Shown: piece after piece, positions 8,949 to 21,506 of the stretch | Layout: each line of letters starts with the position of its first letter | How positions within the stretch are numbered: the first letter of the stretch is position 1 | Source of the DNA: Manihot esculenta | Lineage: Eukaryota > Streptophyta > Magnoliopsida > Malpighiales > Euphorbiaceae | Assembly (NCBI RefSeq): GCF_001659605.2 | Contig: NC_035170.2 | Coordinates: 27,880,020 to 27,944,019, forward strand | Length of the DNA stretch: 64,000 bases | Direction: 5' to 3' | Translations under genes and position numbers: made by a program | The notes under the pieces: generated by a model | What the model saw: only the letters and a program-made list of their open reading frames with translations | Told to the model about the DNA's origin: nothing | Databases searched by the model: none

Positions 8949-11191
8949 TAGACAGTCGGGTTAGGGAACCGTCCTCAGTATCAGTGGTTAGAGAGTTTCC
9001 AGATGTGTTTCTTGAAGAGCTTCCAGGACTTCCACCTGATAGGGAAATAGAGTTCGAGACAGAGTTGATGCCTAGTACCAGACCGATCTCTATTCCTCCC
9101 TACAGGATGGCACCAGCAGAGCTGAGAGAGTTGAAAGAGCAGTTGCAGGAGTTGGTAGACAAGGGTTTCATCCGCCCTAGTACCTCACCTTGGGGTGCTC
9201 CAGTACTATTCGTCAGGAAGAAGGATGGATCTCTTAGACTTTGTATCGACTACAGGCAGTTGAACAAGGTCACTACCAAGAATAAGTATCCTTTACCCAG
9301 GATCGATGATCTATTCGACCAGCTGGCAGGAGCAGGGTGTTTCTCTAAGATAGATCTAAGATCCGGATACCACCAGTTGAAGATCAGGGAAGAGGATGTA
9401 CCGAAGACCGCTTTCAGGACCAGATATGGGCATTATGAGTTCCTAGTAATGCCGTTCGGGTTGACTAATGCCCCTGCAGCATTCATGGATCTCATGAACA
9501 GAGTTTTCAGAGAATACCTGGATTGCTTTGTGATTGTCTTTATAGATGATATCTTGGTGTATTCCAGAGATGCAGATGAACATGCCCAGCATCTAAGGAT
9601 AGTCCTACAGACTTTGAGAGAGCATGGCTTGTATGCCAAGTTCTCCAAGTGCGAGTTCTGGCTGAGGAGCATTTCCTTTTTGGGGCATGTAGTTTCAGAT
9701 GAAGGGTTACAGTTGGAGTTATCTGGTACAGGTGCTTTAATTGCACAGATGAGAGTTACACCCGTGTTTCTAGAGCAGGTGGCTCTGAAACAGCACGAGG
9801 ACCCTGAGTTAGTGAAGATTGCCAGGACTGTTCAGTCAGGCAACAGTGCAGAGTTCAGATTTGACAGTGAGAGGATTCTTCGTCACGGGAAGAGGTTATG
9901 TGTACCAGATGACAGCAGTTTAAAGGAAGACATTATGAGGGAAGCTCATAATGCAAGGTAGAGCATTCACCCTGGAGCCACCAAGATGTATCAAGATCTG
10001 AGAAGAGTTTACTGGTGGCCAGCGATGAAGAAAGAAGTGGCACAGTTTGTGTCAACCTGCGAAACATGTCAAAGGGTGAAGCTAGAGCACCAGAAGTCGG
10101 CTGGAATGCTTAACCCACTGCCGATTCCAGAATGGAAATGGGAGAACATAGCCATGGATTTTGTAGTGGGGTTACCGGTGACGTCTAACAGGCTAGACTC
10201 CATCTGGGTGATTGTGGATAGACTGACTAAATCTGCTCACTTCATTCCAATTAGGAGTAACTACTCTGTGGACAAACTTGCGCAGGTGTATGTGGAAGAG
10301 ATAGTAAGGTTGCATGGAGTACCAGTGTCTATAGTTTCAGATAGAGGACCTCAGTTCACCTCAAGGTTTTGGCGGAGTCTGCAAGCTGCTATGGGCACAA
10401 GGTTGGATTTCAGCACTGCTTTCCATCCACAGACAGACGGTCAGTCAGAGAGGACCATCCAGACCATAGAAGATATGTTGAGAATGTGTGTGTTAGACTT
10501 TGGCGAATCTTGGAGGCAGCATCTACCTCTGGTGGAGTTTGCCTACAATAACAGCCATCATGCTAGCATAGGGATGGCTCCTTATGAAGCTTTGTATGGA
10601 AGGAAGTGCAGAACATCTGTTTGCTGGGAAGAGGTAGGAGAGAAGGCTCTTGCAGGGCCAGAATTAGTAGAAATTACCAGCAGACTAGTGCCTATTATCA
10701 GAAAGAGGATCAAAACAGCTGTAAGCAGACAGAAGAGCTATGCAGACATACGTAGGAAGCAGATAGAGTTCCAGGAGGGGAATATGGTATTGCTGAAGGT
10801 GTCTCCAATGAAGGGAGTGGTTCGCTTTGGGAGAAAGGGTAAACTAGCTCCACGATACATTGGTCCCTTTGAAATCTTGCAGAAGATTGGGAATGTGTCG
10901 TATAGGCTGGATTTACCTGCCTCTATGGAAAGAATCCATCCGGTTTTCCATGTTTCTATGCTACGGAAGTTTGTGTCAGATCCGGGTAAGGTTCTCAGTG
11001 AGCCTAATGTAGAGATCCTTGGAGATCTCACATATGTAGAGCAGCCAGTGCGGATCATTGACACCCAGATCAGAAGGTTGAGAAACAAGGAGATTCCGAT
11101 GGTAAAAGTCCTGTGGAACCACCACAATCTAGAGGAGTGCACCTGGGAGACACAGGAATCTATGCTTCAGCAATATCCATATCTGTTTTAA
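8949..11191 (+). pseudogene. Element G pol remnant: RT and integrase
   Basis: The frame opens at the H junction with sequence matching the protease-RT linker of D. RT is present from the fingers ([12 protein letters not shown]) through the catalytic FIDD motif to FLGHVVS. At about 9700 the frame jumps to [11 protein letters not shown], deleting roughly 0.7 kb that in D encodes the RT end and all RNase H. A TAG at 9959-9961 replaces a Tyr codon. Beyond it the same frame continues to 11191 with the integrase zinc-binding region, a DDE core that keeps Asp in VSDRGPQF, the third acidic residue in SERT, and a C-terminal chromodomain-like tail ending in QQYPYLF. It is not functional as it stands, but it shows the ancestral Asp that D lacks. 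Confidence 0.9.
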
Positions 11192-11247
11192 GGTTAGTTA
11201 GTTAGCTTTCCCCTTTTTTATGTGTTTATGTGTTTTATATGTTTGAG

Positions 11248-11284
11248 GAACATTCGGGGACGAATGTTCTTAAGGCGGGGAGAA
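11248..11284 (+). promoter_or_regulatory. Conserved hairpin plus polypurine tract, element G
   Basis: Arms GAACATTCG and CGAATGTTC around GGGA at 11248-11269, then the purine tract TAAGGCGGGGAGAA up to the LTR start at 11285. Identical in design to element A, with one C inside the purine run. Confidence 0.85.
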
Positions 11285-11628
11285 TGTAATACCCGGCTAG
11301 AGTCAGGCATCGGAGTTCCTGTAGTCCGGTGGAATTTCTGGTGTCGGAATCCTCTGGAAGGGTTTGGGTGATGTTTTTATGTGTTTTTAAAGAGTTTTAA
11401 TGTTTTAAAGTGTAAAAAGAAATGAGTTTTTGAAAGAAAAGCACCAAGGCAGAAAAGCCAAGGTTCGGCCGCGGAAGGTCACTTTCGGCCGCCGAACTTG
11501 CATGGCTTTCGGGTTTCACGTTTGGCCACCGAAGGTGGTCTGGCCAGCCACCTATAAAAGGCCCTAGGTCGGTCAAATGGATAAGATTTTCTTTCCATTT
11601 GCACGAGCTGAGGTGAGACTTGATTCTC
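11285..11628 (+). repeat. Element G 3' LTR, left part
   Basis: Starts TGTAATACCCGGCTAG after the purine tract. It contains two motif copies (about 11464-11496; the first reads GCGG in its centre) and TATA box 11553-11560 in CCACCTATAAAAGGCCC. B is inserted just downstream of the predicted transcription start. The last five bases, TTCTC at 11624-11628, are one copy of B's TSD. Confidence 0.9.
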
Positions 11629-11757
11629 TGACTCGCGGTTGTCGAAGCCGGTCAAAAATAACCTTTCTGGTTATCAACAATTTACAACTGCAGATAGTGG
11701 TGAAAGGATCGAATCCACAGGGAATTGAGAACTTACCTATTTTCCTTATCAAGACTA

Positions 11758-11990
11758 ATAAAATAAACTGAAATAAAAATAAACTGAAAAAGAAGAAAAC
11801 TGAAAACGAGATAAACTGAGACGAGATAAAACTGAAACGAGATAAATATGAAACGAGATAAAACTAAAACGAGATAAAACTGAAAGAGAAATAAACGGAA
11901 AGCAAAATAAATTGAAAGTGAAATAAACTGAAACGAGATAAAACTAAAACGAGATAAAGAGAAAGCGGAATAAAAATAAATTGCAATAAA
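11758..11990. repeat. ACTGAAACGAGATAAA tandem array in LTR B
   Basis: A degenerate ~16-bp unit (AAACGAGATAAAACT and variants) repeated roughly a dozen times. The second LTR copy carries the same array at 26305-26537. On the transcript strand it is pyrimidine-rich. Confidence 0.8.
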
Positions 11991-12839
11991 AGTAAAATGG
12001 GGGGTTTGAGATTGATTTGATTAACGAACTACTGAAAACAATTAAAATAAGCGAATAATAAAATAAAAGAGAAATAAATAATAAGAAAGCTCTAGTTGAA
12101 GAATTGGATCCACTTCAGTTGTTGGGATTGATCATTGACACTTAGTTTCTTTTGATTGATTCAATAGATTAGTTATGGAGATGGAAGACGCTTCTCACCA
12201 CCATGTCTCTCCTTATGATTAAACCAATTAGGGAACGTCCTCTAATTAATTACTAATTAACAAATTGCCAAGGAACGTCCTTGGGCCTTAGGCATCAAAC
12301 AATTGTTAATTGCATGAAGAAAGAGAGAGATCCAATCCTAACTACTCAAACGCATGAGATGTTGCTAGATCATACAATTCTTTGGTTATTACACCAAGTG
12401 TTCTTGTGTTTGAACAATTCAAGCAATTACGGACTTAAAATTATCCAAACTAACAATTAATTACCTTGCAATCAAGAATCAAGTGGCCAATTTGATCAAA
12501 ACAACAAAGTAATAATAGAATTCAAGCATGAACTGTATGAATATTGAACAACCAAAAGTTAAACAATGTTTGATCAAGTCTCCCAATCCACAAAACAACT
12601 AAAGTATCACCTAATCCTCAACTAGAATAAGAGGTTTCAGCCTCTCATGGCTGAAACAAAAATAAAAATGAAAGAAAAGAAGAAAGGTAGAAGAAGAGAT
12701 GTGAATTTCGTAGGTGTCTCCCAAGGGGAGTGTAAAGGTCCTGTAGAGGCTTCTTATGTGGCTTTTTATAGTTGAAAAGTGTTGCCCTAGGTCATACTTA
12801 CTGCCCAAGAGGTGTTTACTGCCCAAATTGTGTCTGAAA

Positions 12840-13090
12840 AGGAAAGAATCGCGTTTTTCGGCTTCAGAAGGAAGGCTGCGCGCGAATGCTCTGCGGAAGG
12901 AAGTTGGTGCGCGCGGTTTGTGTTCAGAGGAGGAAAGAATCGTGGATTAATGCTTCCAGAAGAGGAAGGAGTCGTGGCTGGAGCTTCAGAAGGAAAGAGA
13001 CACGTTTCAAGGCTTTCAGAAGAGGAAGGATGTGCGCCTTGGTCTCCAAAAGGCAGGTGGCGTGCGAATGGACTGCAGGAGAGGAAGGAG
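12840..13090. repeat. U3 array of TTCAGAAGAGGAAGGA-type repeats in LTR B
   Basis: Degenerate units around CTTCAGAAG and GAGGAAGGA recur at about 20-45 bp. They lie upstream of the TATA box in the direction of transcription. The other LTR copy is 27387-27637. Reading frames across it are low-complexity and not called. Confidence 0.65.
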
Positions 13091-13292
13091 AGCGCAGTCA
13101 TTAATGTGCAGAGATGGAAAGATATCTGTCCAGTCTTTCCTTTTTAGGGGGAGCCTTCGTTTGAATTTTGAATGCTGAACGCAGAAGAGGAAGAGCATCT
13201 CTTGAGATCTTGCTGCCTAAATAGGAAGATATGACTGTTGCAGTGTGTGCATATCTTTGACCAAGGAAAGAAAGATCTGCGATTTGAATTTC

Positions 13293-15612
13293 AAACCGAT
13301 ACCCCTCTGTAACGGCTCCAAACTGCTCGGCACTAGGATCCAGATCGACTTAAGGCCGCCTAGACCCGTAGTAAGCCTATCCTGAACTCTGTGTACCTGT
13401 TAAAATCCCATACATGATCCGACTGGACTATTTCTCTTTAAAACTTTTCTGCAAAACTACCAGACTTAACCTTTAAAACACTGTACTATAGGTCCAATCA
13501 TATGAACCAAATGCTCAGACATACTAATCTGAACTAGCCCTCAGGGCTATCTGTAATACACCAGTGACACTCTACCAAGTAACCTCCATGCACTATGCTC
13601 TGAAACATAGAACCCACCCTGAAGGGTCAGCATATCATAAGTTAACTTGGCTACCATAGAGTCACAGGAATCAAACCTGGTCTTCTCTATTGGCCATTCT
13701 ATGGATCACAGGAATCAAACCTGGTCTTTCCTTTGCACTGGTCTTGGGTCAAAGGAATTAGTCCCTGTCTTCCCTCACAGTTATAATTCACTGGGTTTTC
13801 GAAACACATCATTTATTAAGTCTGGTCTAACTCATTTCTCATCAAGACACTTTAAAAACAGGATACATGTATATACAAAGGATTAAGCATACACTAGGCA
13901 AAAGCACATTCTATCTCAAATACAAACTGACTTATTACTTATTACATTACATTACTTTAATATACATCATGTCCACTATTCTATTACACATGCAATACCA
14001 TAGCTGATACTCTCTGCTGCTTCTCACTTCCCAGCTATTCAGAACCTGCAAAACTGGGATTAAGGGAAAGGAATGAGCTAAAAAGCCCAGTGAGTAGAAA
14101 CACTGAAAACAGTTCATTCATACGCATTTTATATGAAAATGCATCACAATTCAAACATTTCACATCTTGGATTAGACATGACCTCAAAACTCCCTCGACG
14201 GGCTATTGATGTCGCCTTGGTCCAATCCTCATTATCAATGAATAATGCAATGCATCAACTTTGTGATTCTAATGCAAGCACCCTATATAAAACATAGCAT
14301 CCATGATGCATGAACTATGCTAACAAGCAATCTATCTCTTTAAATAAAAAGATTAAGTTTAGTTCTACTCACCTCTGCTCCTCAAGCAGAAACCTGACTG
14401 ACGCTGCAACTGCTAATCCTGACAACCTCCCTGAACTGTCGGGTCCAAGCCTACACAAATGGACTCGAATGAGGTGTCAAACATACTCTGAACAACTCTT
14501 AAACAATCCCCTATAATCCCCCCTGAACCTCTGAAAACAATCACATAAATCATGCAAAAGAAGGCTGGACAGAACACATTCGGCGGCAGATTCGGCGGCC
14601 GAATGTCCTGAACAGAGCCGAAACTCAAGTACCTTCGGCAGCCGAATATCCTCTTTCGACGGCCGAACCCTTTCGGGGGCTACTTTCGGAGGCCGAAACC
14701 CCTAAACAGAGCCGAACCTCAAGGTACTCAGGGGCAAGCTATGGCAGTCTAAGCCACCATGCAAGGGGTTCGGCGGCCGAATCCTTCTTCGGCTGCCGAA
14801 CCTGAGTTCTTTAAGAACTCAGCTTCGTCCGCAACCTAGCTCCTCCATCTTTTCCTCCTCTTAAACATGCATAACTCCAAACCTCACTTACATATACTCA
14901 AGTATATGTTCGAAGGGGTCCAAAACTACCTAGCAACCCCAACAATCAACACACATAACACATAATCACGCATAAACCATTAAAACATCACAACTAAACC
15001 TATAAACATAACTCTACCCTTAACCTCTTTAAAAGCTGTTATAAATCATTAAAACAAGTTAAAAGCTTCCCTTACCTCTGGAAAACAGAAGCTAACTCAC
15101 AGCTATACACCAACACCTCTTTTCCTTCACCAAATCCTTAAAGCTCTCTTCTTTTTCTCAAAACATTCCAAACACTTTACCACCCTCAAACCTGTGCATG
15201 GGTGATTAAAAGCTTATAGATGAGTCATGGGAGACGTGGCATAACCTCTGGGAAGCTTAGGAGGTAACATCTGTCCCAAAACAATGACTAAGGAGTGCCC
15301 ACACATTGGCTGGCCAACTCAGCTTCGGCTGCCGAATCGCATGCAAACCCATGCAACTTTCGGGGGCCGAACTTAACATTCGGGGGCCGAACATTGGGCA
15401 CTTTCGGCGGCCGAACTTAACATTCGGGGGCCGAACATGACAGAAACTCCTTTGGCCATTTCTCCCTAAAACTCAACTATTTCCTTAATCAAACCGGTAA
15501 AATACTTTAAAACATTTTAGAAAACCTTCACTCTACCCTCAGGAAACCTCTGACATCCTTGAATCCCACCGGACGGTAAGAATTCCGATGCCGGGTTTAG
15601 CCGGGTATTACA
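13293..15612 (-). repeat. Array C LTR 1 (3'-most on the element strand)
   Basis: Matches 17885-20204. It lacks the terminal TGTAACAGCCCGG, and the junction with B is a shared AAA. About eight substitutions distinguish it from the other two LTRs (for example near 13736, 13798, 14150, 14636, 14657 and 14747). Splice cassette 14046-15075; motif arrays 14578-14800 and 15325-15436; TATA-like TATAAG at about 15213-15218. Confidence 0.9.
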
Positions 15613-15650
15613 ATCTACCCCCCTTACAAAAACATTCGTCCTCGAATGTT
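15613..15650 (-). promoter_or_regulatory. Hairpin plus polypurine tract, array C unit 1
   Basis: Arms AACATTCG and CGAATGTT around a four-base loop at 15631-15650. On the minus strand a purine tract (complement of CTACCCCCCTTAC) runs into the LTR at 15612. The second unit has the same at 20205-20242. Confidence 0.85.
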
Positions 15651-16914
15651 AAAAACAACAACAAAGAAACCATCAAGACCTCAACCTATTCCTGAATTCC
15701 ACAGCTTTCGCTGCGCTATTCTGATCCTTACTCCTCTTTATCTTTTTCTAACTTTCATTTTCTAACTCTCAATAGGTGATACTCAAATCTCTGATCACAT
15801 CAAAATAATAATCAACTCTTTTATCAAATCAACTAGTAGATCATCATTCTTACCTAAACTAATCTCTTGGTGAAACTCTCAGTCTTTAATTCTCTCAACA
15901 GATACCAATCTGTACTCTGATCATACCAATCTGTAAATCCACTCAACTTTAATGAGAACAGCTATCCTATCCAGGAATACCTGTAACTGCTTAGTAGTGA
16001 TCTTGTTAACTGAAAACAGGTATAACAAAATCTCAAGAGTCTATCCTTCGTTTTCCACAACAACACTGGAATATTCCAGGGTGAGGTACTAAGTCAGATA
16101 CACCCTTTGTCTACTAAGCTCTCTTATCCTTTTCTGACTCTTCTGCACTCTCTCTTTCTCTGCAGGTGCCATCCTGTAGGGTAGAAGGAAAGAAATGATT
16201 CTGCGGCCAGACATCATTCTCATTCCAAACTCTAATTCCCTAACAGATGGTAAACCTGACAGCTATTCTGGGAAACATCTAGAACTCTCTTCTAGTAAAG
16301 GGCACTGAGGCTGATTCCCTGTCCTGACAAACTTGCTTACAACCCTCTGATAACCTTTCCTGAATAACCATGAGCCTGATGGACTGACATCAACTTCTAG
16401 GCACCACTAGACACTGTCCCACTAAAGGACTGCCTAATCCATCCAATTCCCCTACCTTGTCTCTATGGACACAGGTAGTACCATGAGTAATGCATCAATC
16501 CGCCCTAGAATGCCATCATGCAGTCACTTCTAGAACCATAAGGTCAGCTGGATTGCATCTACTCACTATAACCTCTGAACTGAACTGACTGACTTGACCT
16601 CAGATGGATCACACTCCGGTCCACTGACCCAGAGAAAACACGCTAAGCCCAGAAGTCATCAAACCCATCCTATCAACAGCTCACAACAACAGGAAAAGCG
16701 AAACACTAGGGTCCAAACCAAATAGCATACACATCCGAATACTCACAAGCAAACGTACCTAACGTCGCCGTATTCGATATGTTAGCCTCCTATTACGTCA
16801 GGGTAAAGATCCAGGCTAAAGCTAATGGAACTTCTCTCGGGAATCTGCGGAAGAAAAGGTTCACCCTTTTCCTTGCCTCACTACCACCCAATCCCAGACT
16901 AATTCTAATCTCTT
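15651..16914 (-). other. Non-coding 3' internal region of array C unit 1
   Basis: No open frame of note. Stretches such as ATCCGCCCTAGAATGCCATC and the CCATAAGGTCAGCTGGATTG run near 16500-16560 also occur in element E near 34040-34095, so A, C and E appear to descend from related pol-deleted ancestors. A pyrimidine-rich tract lies at 16925-16965, within the end of the Gag frame. The second copy is 20243-21506. Confidence 0.6.
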
Positions 16915-17571
16915 TCAAAGATCACTGTTACTTTTTCTTTTCCTTTTTTTTTTCTTTTTCTGATCTATCTCTCTCAATCCCACTAGGATCCACAAAAGAA
17001 CCATACGCATCAAAACTCTCAAAATGAGCATACCTGGCACCACTGAATCTGATGGGACTATCCCCTGCTGAACATCTCTACCTGAAACTGTCTGCCGGGA
17101 CTGAATCATCCAAGGCATCATACGACACTCACGAATCACATGTCCCTCCTGACCACATCTATAACATCCTGTTGTCCCTGCCAAACAGACTCCCTTATGC
17201 AGCCTTCCACACCTTAAACATTTTGATCCATCTATACCAGAGCTTGAACCAACATCATAACCTAAATTCTTATTTTTCTTTGACCGTCTTAAGCCCCTAC
17301 CCTTTTTCTTAATGGTTCTCCCCCACGTTTTGCCTCTTGTGGCAGCTGTACTCCAAGTGGAAGGATCATTTTCTCCTATACCTGACATTTTGGTATCCTT
17401 GGTCTGAGCATCATCTAAAGACTCGTCATCCATATTTACCTGTAATCCTACATCCTTTCTTTGCACATCTATTCCCATCTCTCTCCTATTTCCTAAATCC
17501 ATGCCTCCTCTATTTTCATCAAAAGATGCTTCAGACGGATCTGAATCAATCTGCGGACTAACACCACTCAT
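16915..17571 (-). CDS. Mini-Gag of array C, unit 1
   Basis: 218 codons from the ATG at 17571, just after an acceptor-like TTCTTCAG (17582-17589); the frame is open upstream to 17604. Features in order: acidic N-terminus with SDPSE; block VQRKDVGLQVNMDDES shared with element A; basic KKKGRGLRRSKK; CLRCGRLHKGVC; then CYRCGQEGHVIREC, a CX2CX4HX4C zinc knuckle. The capsid domain is missing. The C-terminus becomes hydrophobic and then ends in a lysine/arginine run encoded by a purine tract, probably past the real end of homology. Retention of the same blocks in A and C while pol is lost suggests a selected RNA-binding role, but this is inference. Confidence 0.65.
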   Translation of the reverse strand: MSGVSPQIDSDPSEASFDENRGGMDLGNRREMGIDVQRKDVGLQVNMDDESLDDAQTKDTKMSGIGENDPSTWSTAATRGKTWGRTIKKKGRGLRRSKKNKNLGYDVGSSSGIDGSKCLRCGRLHKGVCLAGTTGCYRCGQEGHVIRECRMMPWMIQSRQTVSGRDVQQGIVPSDSVVPGMLILRVLMRMVLLWILVGLREIDQKKKKKRKRKSNSDL

Positions 17572-17857
17572 CTTAGCTATCCTGAAGAACAACACAAGAA
17601 ACAAACATTAGCACACATAGAGTTCATATGAAACACATGAACATAAAACATATACATGCATACATAGCATCACATTAATACCCATGAATATACATGTGCA
17701 TTTCACATCAGCATGCAAAACAACTTCCTATCTTAGTGGACATGATTATACTTATTGTGCTTGCCTTACTATGACTCTAGACCAACCTCTTTCCGATGTG
17801 GGATATCTCTAATCCTTGAACAAAACTGCCCAACACACCGTACTTAAGAGGCCCTAT

Positions 17858-17869
17858 GCTCTGATACCA
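17858..17869 (-). other. Primer binding site, array C unit 1
   Basis: GCTCTGATACCA on the plus strand is the complement of TGGTATCAGAGC, the initiator-tRNA-Met site, two bases from the LTR at 17872. The second unit has it at 22450-22461. Confidence 0.9.
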
Positions 17870-17871
17870 TC

Positions 17872-20204
17872 TGTAACAGCCCGGAAACCGATACCCCTCT
17901 GTAACGGCTCCAAACTGCTCGGCACTAGGATCCAGATCGACTTAAGGCCGCCTAGACCCGTAGTAAGCCTATCCTGAACTCTGTGTACCTGTTAAAATCC
18001 CATACATGATCCGACTGGACTATTTCTCTTTAAAACTTTTCTGCAAAACTACCAGACTTAACCTTTAAAACACTGTACTATAGGTCCAATCATATGAACC
18101 AAATGCTCAGACATACTAATCTGAACTAGCCCTCAGGGCTATCTGTAATACACCAGTGACACTCTACCAAGTAACCTCCATGCACTATGCTCTGAAACAT
18201 AGAACCCACCCTGAAGGGTCAGCATATCATAAGTTAACTTGGCTACCATAGAGTCACAGGAATCAAACCTGGTCTTCTCTATTGGCCATTCTATGGATCA
18301 CAGGAATCAAACCTGGTCTTTCCTCTGCACTGGTCTTGGGTCAAAGGAATTAGTCCCTGTCTTCCCTCACAGTTATAATTCACTGGGTTTTTAAAACACA
18401 TCATTTATTAAGTCTGGTCTAACTCATTTCTCATCAAGACACTTTAAAAATAGGATACATGTATATACAAAGGATTAAGCATACACTAGGCAAAAGCACA
18501 TTCTATCTCAAATACAAACTGACTTATTACTTATTACATTACATTACTTTAATATACATCATGTCCACTATTCTATTACACATGCAATACCATAGCTGAT
18601 ACTCTCTGCTGCTTCTCACTTCCCAGCTATTCAGAACCTGCAAAACTGGGATTAAGGGAAAGGAATGAGCTAAAAAGCCCAGTGAGTAGAAACACTGAAA
18701 ACAGTTCATTCATACGCATTTTATATGAAAATGCATCACAACTCAAACATTTCACATCTTGGATTAGACATGACCTCAAAACTCCCTCGACGGGCTATTG
18801 ATGTCGCCTTGGTCCAATCCTCATTATCAATGAATAATGCAATGCATCAACTTTGTGATTCTAATGCAAGCACCCTATATAAAACATAGCATCCATGATG
18901 CATGAACTATGCTAACAAGCAATCTATCTCTTTAAATAAAAAGATTAAGTTTAGTTCTACTCACCTCTGCTCCTCAAGCAGAAACCTGACTGACGCTGCA
19001 ACTGCTAATCCTGACAACCTCCCTGAACTGTCGGGTCCAAGCCTACACAAATGGACTCGAATGAGGTGTCAAACATACTCTGAACAACTCTTAAACAATC
19101 CCCTATAATCCCCCCTGAACCTCTGAAAACAATCACATAAATCATGCAAAAGAAGGCTGGACAGAACACATTCGGCGGCAGATTCGGCGGCCGAATGTCC
19201 TGAACAGAGCCGAAACTCAAGTACCTTCGGCGGCCGAATATCCTCTTTCGGCGGCCGAACCCTTTCGGGGGCTACTTTCGGAGGCCGAAACCCCTAAACA
19301 GAGCCGAACCTCAAGGTACTCAGGGGCAAGCTGTGGCAGTCTAAGCCACCATGCAAGGGGTTCGGCGGCCGAATCCTTCTTCGGCTGCCGAACCTGAGTT
19401 CTTTAAGAACTCAGCTTCGTCCGCAACCTAGCTCCTCCATCTTTTCCTCCTCTTAAACATGCATAACTCCAAACCTCACTTACATATACTCAAGTATATG
19501 TTCGAAGGGGTCCAAAACTACCTAGCAACCCCAACAATCAACACACATAACACATAATCACGCATAAACCATTAAAACATCACAACTAAACCTATAAACA
19601 TAACTCTACCCTTAACCTCTTTAAAAGCTGTTATAAATCATTAAAACAAGTTAAAAGCTTCCCTTACCTCTGGAAAACAGAAGCTAACTCACAGCTATAC
19701 ACCAACACCTCTTTTCCTTCACCAAATCCTTAAAGCTCTCTTCTTTTTCTCAAAACATTCCAAACACTTTACCACCCTCAAACCTGTGCATGGGTGATTA
19801 AAAGCTTATAGATGAGTCATGGGAGACGTGGCATAACCTCTGGGAAGCTTAGGAGGTAACATCTGTCCCAAAACAATGACTAAGGAGTGCCCACACATTG
19901 GCTGGCCAACTCAGCTTCGGCTGCCGAATCGCATGCAAACCCATGCAACTTTCGGGGGCCGAACTTAACATTCGGGGGCCGAACATTGGGCACTTTCGGC
20001 GGCCGAACTTAACATTCGGGGGCCGAACATGACAGAAACTCCTTTGGCCATTTCTCCCTAAAACTCAACTATTTCCTTAATCAAACCGGTAAAATACTTT
20101 AAAACATTTTAGAAAACCTTCACTCTACCCTCAGGAAACCTCTGACATCCTTGAATCCCACCGGACGGTAAGAATTCCGATGCCGGGTTTAGCCGGGTAT
20201 TACA
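17872..20204 (-). repeat. Array C LTR 2 (middle, 2333 bp)
   Basis: Complete LTR with TGTAACAGCC and GGTATTACA ends on the plus strand. It appears identical to LTR 3. Splice cassette 18638-19667; motif arrays 19170-19392 and 19917-20028. Confidence 0.92.
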
Positions 20205-21506
20205 ATCTACCCCCCTTACAAAAACATTCGTCCTCGAATGTTAAAAACAACAACAAAGAAACCATCAAGACCTCAACCTATTCCTGAATTCCACAGCTTT
20301 CGCTGCGCTATTCTGATCCTTACTCCTCTTTATCTTTTTCTAACTTTCATTTTCTAACTCTCAATAGGTGATACTCAAATCTCTGATCACATCAAAATAA
20401 TAATCAACTCTTTTATCAAATCAACTAGTAGATCATCATTCTTACCTAAACTAATCTCTTGGTGAAACTCTCAGTCTTTAATTCTCTCAACAGATACCAA
20501 TCTGTACTCTGATCATACCAATCTGTAAATCCACTCAACTTTAATGAGAACAGCTATCCTATCCAGGAATACCTGTAACTGCTTAGTAGTGATCTTGTTA
20601 ACTGAAAACAGGTATAACAAAATCTCAAGAGTCTATCCTTCGTTTTCCACAACAACACTGGAATATTCCAGGGTGAGGTACTAAGTCAGATACACCCTTT
20701 GTCTACTAAGCTCTCTTATCCTTTTCTGACTCTTCTGCACTCTCTCTTTCTCTGCAGGTGCCATCCTGTAGGGTAGAAGGAAAGAAATGATTCTGCGGCC
20801 AGACATCATTCTCATTCCAAACTCTAATTCCCTAACAGATGGTAAACCTGACAGCTATTCTGGGAAACATCTAGAACTCTCTTCTAGTAAAGGGCACTGA
20901 GGCTGATTCCCTGTCCTGACAAACTTGCTTACAACCCTCTGATAACCTTTCCTGAATAACCATGAGCCTGATGGACTGACATCAACTTCTAGGCACCACT
21001 AGACACTGTCCCACTAAAGGACTGCCTAATCCATCCAATTCCCCTACCTTGTCTCTATGGACACAGGTAGTACCATGAGTAATGCATCAATCCGCCCTAG
21101 AATGCCATCATGCAGTCACTTCTAGAACCATAAGGTCAGCTGGATTGCATCTACTCACTATAACCTCTGAACTGAACTGACTGACTTGACCTCAGATGGA
21201 TCACACTCCGGTCCACTGACCCAGAGAAAACACGCTAAGCCCAGAAGTCATCAAACCCATCCTATCAACAGCTCACAACAACAGGAAAAGCGAAACACTA
21301 GGGTCCAAACCAAATAGCATACACATCCGAATACTCACAAGCAAACGTACCTAACGTCGCCGTATTCGATATGTTAGCCTCCTATTACGTCAGGGTAAAG
21401 ATCCAGGCTAAAGCTAATGGAACTTCTCTCGGGAATCTGCGGAAGAAAAGGTTCACCCTTTTCCTTGCCTCACTACCACCCAATCCCAGACTAATTCTAA
21501 TCTCTT

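Larger units (their letters stand above)
11629..13295 (-). repeat. Element B 3' LTR, truncated
   Basis: Direct copy of 26176-27842, offset 14547. It begins TGACTCGCGGTTG and stops at an AAA shared with array C, losing the part matching 27843-28271. It contains a minus-strand TATA box at 12762-12770 (TATAAAAAG) and the block with GGAACGTCC motifs near 12230-12290 that is also found in element I. Confidence 0.88.

Noticed and set aside
12812..13147. Overlapping frames in 12756-13198 and 27303-27745
   Set aside because: Low-complexity EGK/RRK translations of the U3 repeat array of element B, present identically in both LTRs.
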